A stretch of DNA of 64,000 bases, taken from contig JAPDPX010000010.1 of assembly GCA_034506255.1 (NCBI GenBank), forward strand, positions 1 through 64,000, in the 5' to 3' direction. Below the pieces are notes generated by a model. The model was not told where the DNA came from, did not search any database, and worked only from the letters and a program-made list of their open reading frames with translations. This DNA comes from a candidate division KSB1 bacterium (GTDB lineage: Bacteria > Zhuqueibacterota > Zhuqueibacteria > Zhuqueibacterales > Zhuqueibacteraceae). The translations under genes were made by a program, and so were the position numbers. Positions 1 to 7,426 of the stretch are shown piece by piece. The number at the start of each line of letters is the position of its first letter. The stretch's first letter is position 1.

Positions 1-9
1 CCGGCCACA

Positions 10-828
10 GTGTTGTTGGCTGAATTGCCATTCGTTTGCCATTTCCGGCTGGTCGCCACAAAAGCGCGCGCTGAAAAAAGTTCAAAAATATCTCTTACTG
101 TGGCAAGCTTCAAGATGGGTTCACCGGATGGATACGTCTATGCCTCCACCGCCGATTTCGACGCCGATTTCGATGGTGAGCCTGCCATTGCGATCTTCAA
201 GCGGAATTCAATTTCAGGCGAACTGTCTCTACTGCGGAGCATGCTGATCAGCGCCTGGACAGAAATTCGCGATTTGGAGATCTCTTCCGACGGCCTTGAA
301 GTCTATGCGCTCGTCAGCGGCATCGGCTATAGCGCGAGCTTGCTCGCCTTTTTCGAGCGCGACAGTGTTAGCGGCGAGCTCACGCAACAGGAGAGTTTCC
401 AAAGCTGGCGCAACGGCGTTTATGGCATGTTTGACCCGGCAGACTTGACGCTTTCACCCGATGGCCGTTTTCTCTACGTCGCCGATTTGGGCGGTGTCGC
501 CACCTTTGCCACCGGTCGCAGCACTACGACCTTAGTTGCCGATCCCATTGCTGCAACTTCCCCAACCCAATTTTCCCTGTCACAAAATTATCCCAACCCC
601 TTCAATCCTTCCACCACCATTCGTTTCGACCTGCCGCGCCGCACGAACGTCAAGCTCGCGGTTTACAATCTTCGCGGTGAGTTGGTGCGGGTGTTGATCG
701 AGGGCGAGCAGCCTGCCGGCAGCCACCGCGTCGAGTTCGATGCCCGCGGCCCGGCTTCCGGGATTTATTTCTATCGTTTGGAAAGCGAAGGCTTCAGCGC
801 GACGCGCAAGCTGGCGGTGGGGAGGTAG
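10..828 (+). CDS. Beta-propeller (lactonase-like) protein with type IX secretion sorting tail, 5' end uncertain
   Basis: The last 85 or so residues form a Por-secretion/T9SS type A sorting domain: the opening motif NYPNPFNPSTTIRF, then beta-strands rich in V and Y, GIYFYRL, and a basic end. Such proteins are exported by Sec, moved across the outer membrane by T9SS, and anchored or released. Residues about 36-165 look like two YVTN/lactonase-type propeller blades (SPDG-YVY and SPDGRFLYV), far fewer than a full propeller. No signal peptide is visible, and the first 35 codons do not look coding. The frame is open to the window edge, with possible starts GTG 10 or ATG 115. I infer the gene is cut by the window or broken by a frameshift upstream. 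The stop codon lies within an 11-bp inverted-repeat arm (827-837). Confidence 0.75.
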   Translation: MLLAELPFVCHFRLVATKARAEKSSKISLTVASFKMGSPDGYVYASTADFDADFDGEPAIAIFKRNSISGELSLLRSMLISAWTEIRDLEISSDGLEVYALVSGIGYSASLLAFFERDSVSGELTQQESFQSWRNGVYGMFDPADLTLSPDGRFLYVADLGGVATFATGRSTTTLVADPIAATSPTQFSLSQNYPNPFNPSTTIRFDLPRRTNVKLAVYNLRGELVRVLIEGEQPAGSHRVEFDARGPASGIYFYRLESEGFSATRKLAVGR

Positions 829-1052
829 TGTCCCTCCGAAGATGTTCCAATCTCGACTGAGCCGGGGTTTCGAAAGCTTCAAAAGGCAGGGAAACTGCGA
901 AATTTTGCTGCATCCGCCAAGCCATTGCGGGAATACCGTCCGAAAACACCACCGCCCGGGCGCTTCGTCATAAACAAGGACACGTCTTATTCGACCGGTG
1001 TACGCTTCGAGGCCAAGCGCCCGGGCGGTTGCTTCATTTCTGGAGGGACACT
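827..1052. repeat. Nested inverted-repeat element (MITE-like or structured 3' region)
   Basis: An 11-bp perfect inverted pair (AGTGTCCCTCC at 827-837; its complement at 1042-1052) bounds about 226 bp. The pairing continues imperfectly for another 15 bases inward. Inside sits a second perfect 15-bp inverted pair (ACCGCCCGGGCGCTT at 951-965; complement at 1015-1029) around a 49-base loop. No open frame or transposase is present and no target-site duplication is obvious. It could be a small non-autonomous element or a strong RNA hairpin between two converging genes. Confidence 0.5.
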
Positions 1053-1098
1053 CTTTGTGTCAAACGCAGGAAAAGCGCTGGCAAAACGCGCTGCGCCG

Positions 1099-1665
1099 TC
1101 ACGCGAACGGCTGCACCAGCCATTGCTCCTGCAGCCAGCTTCGCCGTTGCGCCAGCAGGCGCCAGCCGCTGCGCGTGAGGTGCGCCGCCACTTCGGCACT
1201 GCGCAAAAAATGAAGCGGCTCACCCAAAATCTGCCGCGCATAATTGCCGGGCTTGGGCGGCGCCGTCGTGAACAGGAAAAAACCCTCCGGCGTGAGCACG
1301 CGCCGGCTTTCGCGGAAAAATGCCGCGACATCCGCAACGTACTCGCTCACTCCGATGGCAGTGATGAAATCAAAAGACTGGCCGCGAAAGGGCAAATGCT
1401 CGGCGCGCGCCGCCAGCTTCGGCGCAGCGCGCAACCGCGCCAGCATCGCCGGGGAGGCGTCCAAACACACGCGCAGGCCGGCAGGGGGAAGCAACGCCAG
1501 CGCATCACCGGTGCCGCTACCCACATCCAAATGCCGGTGAATGGGAAGGGTGATTTGCTGTAGCAATGCGGTGAGCTGCCGGCTTTCATGCCGGAGGATG
1601 ATGTGCAGCGGTGGCAGACGGCGAATGCGGGAGTAAACCGGAGCCTTGATGTGCCACAGGCTCAT
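1099..1665 (-). CDS. Class I SAM-dependent methyltransferase (Methyltransf_11 type)
   Basis: A 188-residue Rossmann methyltransferase. The SAM-binding motif I is HLDVGSGTGDALALL (residues about 45-59), followed by the acidic strand end CLDAS, the motif EHLPFRGQSFDFITA, and the post-motif RVLTPEGFFLFTTAPP. The substrate cannot be predicted. The ATG at 1665 overlaps the stop of the upstream DUF84 gene as ATGA, so it is the third gene of a translationally coupled operon with a nucleotide phosphatase and a SAH/5'-deoxyadenosine-type deaminase. The reaction would produce S-adenosylhomocysteine, a plausible substrate for the first gene of the operon (inference). Confidence 0.85.
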   Translation of the reverse strand: MSLWHIKAPVYSRIRRLPPLHIILRHESRQLTALLQQITLPIHRHLDVGSGTGDALALLPPAGLRVCLDASPAMLARLRAAPKLAARAEHLPFRGQSFDFITAIGVSEYVADVAAFFRESRRVLTPEGFFLFTTAPPKPGNYARQILGEPLHFLRSAEVAAHLTRSGWRLLAQRRSWLQEQWLVQPFA

Positions 1666-2252
1666 GGGAGACTGTAGAGTTTTTCGTGATAGAAGGGTGC
1701 CAGCGCCGCGAACAGTGCCAGCTCGAAAGCCTGCTGGCGGTTGAGAAAGCCGCGGCTGAGCACGCCAAAAGCGCCGTCCTGGTTGCGCACGCCGCCACGG
1801 CCGGCATAGCGGTCGATGACGGCGCTGAGATCTTCCTTCTTCTCGATCACCGCGTGCGAGATGACGGGCGGCACCGGCATGCTCATCGAGCTGCCGTAGT
1901 GGCCAAGGCCGCCGCGTTCGACAAAGGCCCAGCTCTGCAAATGCACCCGCTCGACACGCGCGGTGCTGAGAATGAACAGCCCGCCTTCCAGGCCGATGGC
2001 ATAATCCACCGGCCCGAATTCGCTCTCGACCAGTTTGCGCACCGCTTCGGCGCGATTGCGCGCGCCGCGGCGGATTTCATGAATCGAGAGCGGCACATCC
2101 GACACGCCGCTTTCCACCTCGCGCGCGATGTAGTTGATCTGGCCGGGCCGGTAGCCGAGCAGCGGTGCGACCCGGCTCATCACCTCGCGCACCGCCTCCA
2201 CTTTGGGTGGCCGCAGCGAACCGATCGCCACCCGTAATTCCCCGTCGTTCAT
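1662..2252 (-). CDS. DUF84 family inosine/xanthosine triphosphatase-like protein
   Basis: A 196-residue protein of the DUF84 (YjjX/NTPase) family, which hydrolyses non-canonical purine triphosphates such as ITP and XTP to keep them out of nucleic acids. Supporting motifs are VAIGSLRPPKVEAVRE at the N-terminus, the ESGVSDVPLS-IHEIRRGARNRA stretch, the AIGLEGGLF core, and R-GVRNQDGAFGVLSRG near the end. The chosen ATG at 2252 overlaps the stop of the upstream deaminase as ATGA. A longer reading frame to 2282 exists but lacks support. House-cleaning of inosine nucleotides fits the neighbouring deaminase, which makes inosine-type products (inference). Confidence 0.88.
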   Translation of the reverse strand: MNDGELRVAIGSLRPPKVEAVREVMSRVAPLLGYRPGQINYIAREVESGVSDVPLSIHEIRRGARNRAEAVRKLVESEFGPVDYAIGLEGGLFILSTARVERVHLQSWAFVERGGLGHYGSSMSMPVPPVISHAVIEKKEDLSAVIDRYAGRGGVRNQDGAFGVLSRGFLNRQQAFELALFAALAPFYHEKLYSLP

Positions 2253-3601
2253 AAAGCCACTCGCAGCAGTAACTGCCGCCATTCTTCCCGCGCCCGGGCG
2301 ATGAGTTGTGCCATGTCGAGCTGCGGAATCTCACCGTTTTCATAGCACACGCGGCCATCCACCATGGTGAGCCGGACATCGCCGGCGGTGGCGGCATAAA
2401 CGATTTGTGAATAGACGTCGCCGGCATTGGGCGGCGTTTGATGGACGGTGTCGAGTCGCAGCAGTGTCACGTCCGCCTTCTTGCCCGCCTCCAGGCTGCC
2501 GATCTCATGGCGCAATCCCAAACACGCGGCACCTTCAATCGTGGCCATCGCCACCAGCGCCTCGGCGGAGAGCGCCTGCGGGCCGTGACGAATCTTTTGA
2601 ATCAGCCCCGCCAGTTGCATCTCCTTGAAAACATCGAGACGGTTGTTGCAGGGCGCGCCATCGGCACCCAACCCGACCGTGACGCCCGCACGCCGCAACT
2701 CCACCAGCGGCGCGAGCCCGCTGCCCAGTTTCAAATTCGATCCCGGGCAATGCGCGACCGCGCTGCCGTCGCGTGCCAGCATGTGAATGTCTTCCGGCTG
2801 TGCCTGCACCGCGTGGGCAAAGCAGCAATGGCTGCCCGCGATTCCCAGATCATGGAAATAGGCCACGCTGCGGCGCTGTTTTTGCGTTTGCAACAGGCGC
2901 TCTTCTTCGACGGTTTCCGCAGCATGGGTGTGCACCATGCAGCCATTCGCGCCCGCCGCTTCCGCCACTGCGCGCAACAGGGCTTCGGAACAGGAGAGCG
3001 CAAAACGCGGGGCGTAGGCATAACGCAGGCGGCCGGCGGCAGCGCCGTGCCAGTGTTCCCGCAGCCGTTCGCTCTCCTGCAGCGAGGCGGCGGTGGTTTC
3101 GCGCAAGCCCGCCGGCGTCTGGTCGCCGAGATCCATCATGCACTTGCCGCCCACCAACCGCAGGCCCCAGCGTTCGGCCTCGGCAAAAACTTCATCATAG
3201 TGGTGCACGCTGCCCATGTCCAAGATCGTGGTCGTGCCGCCGGCCAGCAATTCCGCAATGCCCAGGCGCGCCGACAGGCGCATCGAGCCGGCAGTGTGCG
3301 CCGCCTCGAACGGCCAGATCTTTTGCTGCAGCCAGTCGAGCAGCCGCAAATCCTCGGCATGATTGCGAAACAACGTCTGACACAGATGGATGTGACTTTG
3401 CACGAATCCCGGCAAGAGGGCGCAACCGGTGCCGTCGATTACGCGTGTGCCGGGCGCGGTCGGCGGCACCATGCTGTCCGGTTTGCCGGCTTTGAACAGG
3501 CACGCAATGCGATCGTCCCGCACCAGCAGGTCGCCGTGAAAAACTTCGCGTGCCGGGTTCATGGTGACCAGTAAAACATTTTTGAAGAGAAATTCCGCCA
3601 T
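2249..3601 (-). CDS. Amidohydrolase, SAH/MTA/5'-deoxyadenosine deaminase-like
   Basis: A 450-residue metal-dependent amidohydrolase of the TRZ/ATZ (MtaD/DadD) group, which deaminates the adenine of S-adenosylhomocysteine, methylthioadenosine or 5'-deoxyadenosine. Metal and catalytic motifs appear in order: PGFVQSHIHLCQTLFRN (HxH), VHTHAAETVEEE, CFAHAVQ, VAHCPGSNLKLGSG, and the aspartate in GLGADGAPCNNRLD. The C-terminal composite beta domain ends GKKADVTLL. ATG 3601 starts the conserved N-terminal strand; a frame extending to 3670 adds 23 atypical residues. It is the first gene of the three-gene operon. The exact substrate cannot be told from sequence, but the region's many radical SAM enzymes and methyltransferases make 5'-deoxyadenosine and SAH salvage a good guess. 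Confidence 0.88.
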   Translation of the reverse strand: MAEFLFKNVLLVTMNPAREVFHGDLLVRDDRIACLFKAGKPDSMVPPTAPGTRVIDGTGCALLPGFVQSHIHLCQTLFRNHAEDLRLLDWLQQKIWPFEAAHTAGSMRLSARLGIAELLAGGTTTILDMGSVHHYDEVFAEAERWGLRLVGGKCMMDLGDQTPAGLRETTAASLQESERLREHWHGAAAGRLRYAYAPRFALSCSEALLRAVAEAAGANGCMVHTHAAETVEEERLLQTQKQRRSVAYFHDLGIAGSHCCFAHAVQAQPEDIHMLARDGSAVAHCPGSNLKLGSGLAPLVELRRAGVTVGLGADGAPCNNRLDVFKEMQLAGLIQKIRHGPQALSAEALVAMATIEGAACLGLRHEIGSLEAGKKADVTLLRLDTVHQTPPNAGDVYSQIVYAATAGDVRLTMVDGRVCYENGEIPQLDMAQLIARAREEWRQLLLRVAL

Positions 3602-4309
3602 CTCTTTACCGACAGATTGCGGTGATTGCACAAGCTGCTTCACCGAGTTTCGCCGGCATGGCAGGGCCATTGCGGCCGTTCGGCCTGCCGCGGGAGCCCC
3701 AACCTCCCTGTCTGCTGCTGGAATTCTCCGGAGCTTTTTCCCTGCTGCCGCAATGCCCTCATTTGCCTGCAGGCTGATGGTTCAAGCTCGAATTTTCCGT
3801 TGTGATTTTCCCCGCCACAGCAACTGCCGCCACCGGGAGGGGCCTGCGCTCGGAAAATTTCACGCAGTTGGCAACCGCAGTTTTCAACTCAAATGAAAAG
3901 GGCCTTGTGTTGCTAAATGTGGGGAACGAATGGCAAACCGCCCGCCGCCGGCACTCTGCACGAATGTCTCACCAGGCAACCGCCTGCTTTCTCATCGTAT
4001 GCCGTGAGGATGCCTGAACTCGGGCTGCCCGCCCGCATGCAGCACAACAGTGATTCAGCCGCGGCGTCAGGATCAAATACAAACCATCCGCCCACGAAAA
4101 CAGAAATCCCACGGAAAAAGCCATTTCGTGGGCGTTCATTTGCGTCGGAGAGAAGCCGTGAAGCCTTCGGCAAGCGGGTGACTTTCGAAGTCAGGACCGC
4201 TTGACATTCGAAAAAAGTCTTGCTCGACTTCGAACGGAATCACTGTCGGAGTTTTGTGAACACGCCATTTCTTCCAGGGAACTGCCGGCCAGCATGCAAA
4301 CTTCAGGAA
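3602..4309. other. Long intergenic region with no recognised gene
   Basis: About 700 bases between the deaminase start and the repeat at 4310. Several open frames occur on both strands, but none has a plausible start, family motif or protein-like composition. The only structure noted is a pair of short matches around 4115-4135 (AAAAAGCCATTTCGTGGG next to CCCACGAAAACAGAAATCCCAC), which may form a hairpin. The leftward operon's promoter should lie here, but no clear -35/-10 pair was found. Confidence 0.5.
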
Positions 4310-4647
4310 GCAAAAAACTCTCAGACAAAGCCGCCAAGAGTTTTTTGGAGCGACTGCCAAACAACAAGCCTCGGCACCACAAATATCATACAGGCCACCA
4401 GGTTGTCCTTCAGGCCCCGGGTGGGTTGTCTGGTTGAAAAATCCCCGCTGTGAAAGCTCACTCCTCTTTTTGATCTGCCACGGCCCGGCCGTGGCCATTC
4501 CTGCAGAGAGCATTCACAGGGTCGCAAGATAAAGCCACGGTCAAACCGTGGCGGAACGGTTATTTCTTTGCAAACCCCTGCGGCTTCGTTTCCCTCCATT
4601 TTTGGGCTTTTGGATTTTATCGCATCGAAAAAGTTGGCAGCATTGGA
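4310..4647 (+). repeat. Dispersed intergenic repeat family 1, copy A
   Basis: This stretch matches, in inverse orientation, 37271-37600. By eye the identity is roughly 70-75% along the whole length, with both ends shared (gcaaaaaactctc at the left, cagcattgg at the right). It contains two hairpins: GCCACGGCC-C-GGCCGTGGC near 4477-4495 and GCCACGGT-CAA-ACCGTGGC near 4534-4552. Both hairpins are kept in copy B with partly changed bases. It holds no gene. It resembles a non-autonomous mobile or REP-type element. Confidence 0.75.
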
Positions 4648-4848
4648 CAAGAGATATATGCGCTGCATTTTCATTGTGATTTGTCTTGATCAGCGTCCGG
4701 AAATTTTGGGTGTTGCGGCATGACGTCTCACGGTTCACCCTCACCGGGAACAGCAGGGAAGTTGAATGATCAGAAGGATGAACAAAAAGTCAAAACTCCG
4801 CTTGCGACTGATTTTTATATGGCTTATTTTGGTGAACAAAAAAGCCGC

Positions 4849-5910
4849 ATGAACAAAATCTCCATAAAAGGTCGTGGCACTTCGCTCAACCCGGGCAATC
4901 GTTTTGAAAAGATGAGGGTTGAAATCGATCCGGAGTGGCTGGAACAAGAGGGCTTGCCGCCCGCGCCAACCACCTACTTCATCGACAACAGCATTTCGAT
5001 TCTCTCGAAAAACGACAGCCCGGATATTCCCTTCACCTACAGCCTCAACCCGTACCGCGGTTGTGAGCACGGCTGCATTTATTGCTATGCCCGGCCGACG
5101 CACGAATATCTCGGCTGGTCTTCCGGGCTGGATTTCGAAACCAGGATTCTGGTGAAACCCCGGGCGCCGGCGCTTTTGGAGAGGGAGTTGTGCAAGCCCG
5201 GCTGGCGGCCGCAGGTCATCATGCTCTCCGGCAACACCGACTGTTACCAAATCGCAGAACGGCGGCTGTGCCTGACGCGCGGCTGCCTGGAAGTGTTGCT
5301 GCGCTATCGCAACCCCGTGGGCATCATCACCAAGAATGCCCTGATTCTGCGCGACCTCGATTTGTTGCAGGAGCTGGCACGCCTTGATCTGGTGGCGGTG
5401 ACGCTTTCGATCACCACGCTGGACAATCAGCTTTGCCGCAAAATGGAGCCGCGCACTTCGGCGCCGGAAAAACGGCTGGCCGCGATTGCCCGGCTGGCGG
5501 CGGCGGGCATTCCGGCGGGCGTCAACTTCGCGCCGGTGATTCCGGGACTCAACGATCATGAAATGGCGGCGGTGCTGGCGGCGGCTGCGGAACGGGGTGC
5601 CACCCATGCCGGCTACCTTCTGCTGCGACTCCCGCACGCGGTCAGCGAGCTGTTCAAAAATTGGCTGGCCGTGCATTATCCTGGGCGTGCCGCCAAAGTG
5701 CTGCATGCGCTGGCCGGGATGCGCCAGGGCAGACTCAATGATCCCTGCTTCGGCTCACGCATGACCGGTGAGGGCGAACACGCCGAAACGATCGCCAGGC
5801 TGTTTGCGGTTTGCTGCCGGAAGTACGGGCTCAACCAACACGCCTTGCCGCTGAGCACCGGTCATTTCCGCCGCCCGCAGGCGCAGACGGATTTGTTCGG
5901 GCACACGTAG
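4849..5910 (+). CDS. PA0069-family radical SAM protein (SplB-like)
   Basis: A 353-residue radical SAM protein of the PA0069/Rv2578c type, related to spore photoproduct lyase. The [4Fe-4S] motif is GCEHGCIYC (Cys72, Cys76, Cys79), directly preceded by NPYRG. Other family marks are RPTHEYLG, MLSGNTDCYQIAER, ITKNALILRD, APVIPGLNDHE, and a C-terminal RLNDPCFGSRMTGEGE. The reaction of this family is not established; DNA or nucleotide modification is often suspected. The ATG at 4849 starts the usual KGRG-SLNPGNRFE beginning; two upstream in-frame ATGs (4720, 4819) add residues that look unrelated. It stands alone, with a convergent flavoprotein gene 29 bases downstream. Confidence 0.87.
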   Translation: MNKISIKGRGTSLNPGNRFEKMRVEIDPEWLEQEGLPPAPTTYFIDNSISILSKNDSPDIPFTYSLNPYRGCEHGCIYCYARPTHEYLGWSSGLDFETRILVKPRAPALLERELCKPGWRPQVIMLSGNTDCYQIAERRLCLTRGCLEVLLRYRNPVGIITKNALILRDLDLLQELARLDLVAVTLSITTLDNQLCRKMEPRTSAPEKRLAAIARLAAAGIPAGVNFAPVIPGLNDHEMAAVLAAAAERGATHAGYLLLRLPHAVSELFKNWLAVHYPGRAAKVLHALAGMRQGRLNDPCFGSRMTGEGEHAETIARLFAVCCRKYGLNQHALPLSTGHFRRPQAQTDLFGHT

Positions 5911-5939
5911 TGAATATCAGCACCCCCTCCCCGGCCTTC

Positions 5940-7175
5940 CTAGGTGACCAGCAGCCGCAAATACGTCAGCGGTGAGGCCAGCGCCTCTTTGGGCGCTTCG
6001 TTGGCCATCATGCTCGAAATCCATTGCGCCACTTCGATGCTTTTCGCCGCTTTGCCGATCACCAGATTGAGCAGCGTCCGAAAGCGGCCGATGCGCTGCA
6101 GCATGAAACTGGTTTGCAGCTCGGGGCCGATGGCCTGCCACAAGGAATCGGGATACTGCTGCAGACGGGCGCTGGAAAAATCGCCCTCGGCACAGGCCCG
6201 GGCGGCCACCTGCGCGGCGAGATGCCCGGAATAGATGGCATTGCTGATGCCCTCGCCGGAGAAGGGATCGATCAGGCCGGCGGCATCGCCCAGCAGCATG
6301 AAACCGGGACCGTGAATCTGCCGGCGCTTGCTGCCCAGCGGCAGATTCCACCCGCGGATGTCCTCCAGCGGCTGCGCCCGTTCGAACCGCTTTTTGAAAT
6401 GGGGGGATTGCGTGGCCGCCAGATGCGCCGCGCGCAGGTTGATTTTGCGCCTGCGGATTTCGGAATGCAGCATGCCGATCCCGACATTGGCCAGGCCGTC
6501 TTCGAGCGGGAAGATCCAAAAATAGCCCGGCAGCACGTCCTCGACGAAATGAATCTCGATGTAATCGGTCAGCCCGCTCACCCCGCGGTAGTAGCAGCGC
6601 GTGGCCACGCACCAGTGCCGGCTGTCGTGTTCATAAAGGCCCGTGCCGCGCGCCACCACGGAATCGAAGCCATCCGCACCCATGACGAGCTTGGCGTGGA
6701 ACTCGCGCTGCCTGCCGCTGTCACGCTCACGGCCGCTCACGCCCACCACGGTTTCGCCTTCTTTCAGCAGTCGTTCAACGATGAAGCCTTCCGCACAGCC
6801 ACTGGCCTCCCGCCGGGCCGCGCTGAACAGCACATTGTCGAACACCAGCCGCCGGCAGACGTAGCCATGCACCGGTTGTTGGGATTTCGGCGGGGTGAAA
6901 GGGATGCTCGCGGTCCTGCCGTTGGGTGCGGAAAAAATGATGCCGCGGGCTTTGATTTTGGGCACGAGTTGCAGATCCGGCTCCAGGCCCAGTTCCCGCA
7001 GAAAGCGCAGCCCCTTGCCGGAGATGGCATCACCGCAGATTTTGTCGCGCGGGAATTTGCTTTTGTCGAGCAGCAAAGTCTGCAAGCCGTGGCGGGCGCA
7101 ATAGAGCGTGGCGGTTGCACCCGCCGGACCGCCGCCCACCACGATGACATCGTATTCCTCCCTGCCGTTGTTCAA
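5940..7175 (-). CDS. Geranylgeranyl reductase family FAD-dependent oxidoreductase
   Basis: A 411-residue flavoprotein. The N-terminus has the dinucleotide-binding fold YDVIVVGGGPAGATATLYCARHG, then KFPRDKICGDAISGKGL, the CGDA-type mark of the geranylgeranyl reductase/digeranylglycerophospholipid reductase group. GFMLLGDAAGLIDPFSGEGISNAI binds the FAD ribityl and pyrophosphate. These enzymes reduce prenyl double bonds or related substrates, such as menaquinone side chains or isoprenoid lipids. The start is a TTG at 7175 preceded five or so bases away by a strong GGAGGAGG ribosome site. That TTG overlaps the stop of a small upstream frame (TTGA). The substrate is unknown; the UbiA/UbiX genes at 60-61.6 kb are possible pathway partners. 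Confidence 0.88.
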   Translation of the reverse strand: MNNGREEYDVIVVGGGPAGATATLYCARHGLQTLLLDKSKFPRDKICGDAISGKGLRFLRELGLEPDLQLVPKIKARGIIFSAPNGRTASIPFTPPKSQQPVHGYVCRRLVFDNVLFSAARREASGCAEGFIVERLLKEGETVVGVSGRERDSGRQREFHAKLVMGADGFDSVVARGTGLYEHDSRHWCVATRCYYRGVSGLTDYIEIHFVEDVLPGYFWIFPLEDGLANVGIGMLHSEIRRRKINLRAAHLAATQSPHFKKRFERAQPLEDIRGWNLPLGSKRRQIHGPGFMLLGDAAGLIDPFSGEGISNAIYSGHLAAQVAARACAEGDFSSARLQQYPDSLWQAIGPELQTSFMLQRIGRFRTLLNLVIGKAAKSIEVAQWISSMMANEAPKEALASPLTYLRLLVT

Positions 7176-7351
7176 ATTTCCTCCTCCAGACTCTTGTCGG
7201 TATAAATGGGAAAGCAGCAGCGGCCCTCGCGCCGGCAGCCATGATGCGCGGGATGGTAGCAAGATTTGCCGAAATCGGCAAGCCCTTTGATTTGCCCCTT
7301 GTTTTCCCGCGCGCATGCCCGTATTTTGCAACCACAGAAAGGATGAACCAC
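7172..7351 (-). CDS. Possible small cysteine-rich protein upstream of the reductase
   Basis: A 59-residue frame starting at GTG 7351 and ending in a TGA that overlaps the reductase's TTG start. It has eight cysteines and several histidines (PFCGCKIRAC near the start, SCYHPAHHGCRREGRCCF in the second half), a pattern that could bind zinc or an Fe-S cluster. The ribosome site of the reductase lies inside its last codons, as in a coupled pair. No family is recognised, there is no ribosome site for the proposed start, and the frame extends upstream to 7456. It may be chance. Confidence 0.3.
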   Translation of the reverse strand: MVHPFCGCKIRACARENKGQIKGLADFGKSCYHPAHHGCRREGRCCFPIYTDKSLEEEI

Positions 7352-7426
7352 GTGCCCAATACCAAACCGCCGGTTGCTTCGCTGAAGCGCACCAGCCGCT
7401 CCTGCTTTTCCGTTCCGCGCACCGGC

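Noticed and set aside
2438..3574. Long open frame opposite the deaminase gene
   Set aside because: It is the antisense of a well-supported amidohydrolase in GC-rich DNA. Composition is rich in Arg, His and Gln with no family motif.
3561..4674. Several frames of 80-125 codons in the long gap after the deaminase
   Set aside because: They overlap each other and repeat copy A, and their residues are atypical of folded proteins.
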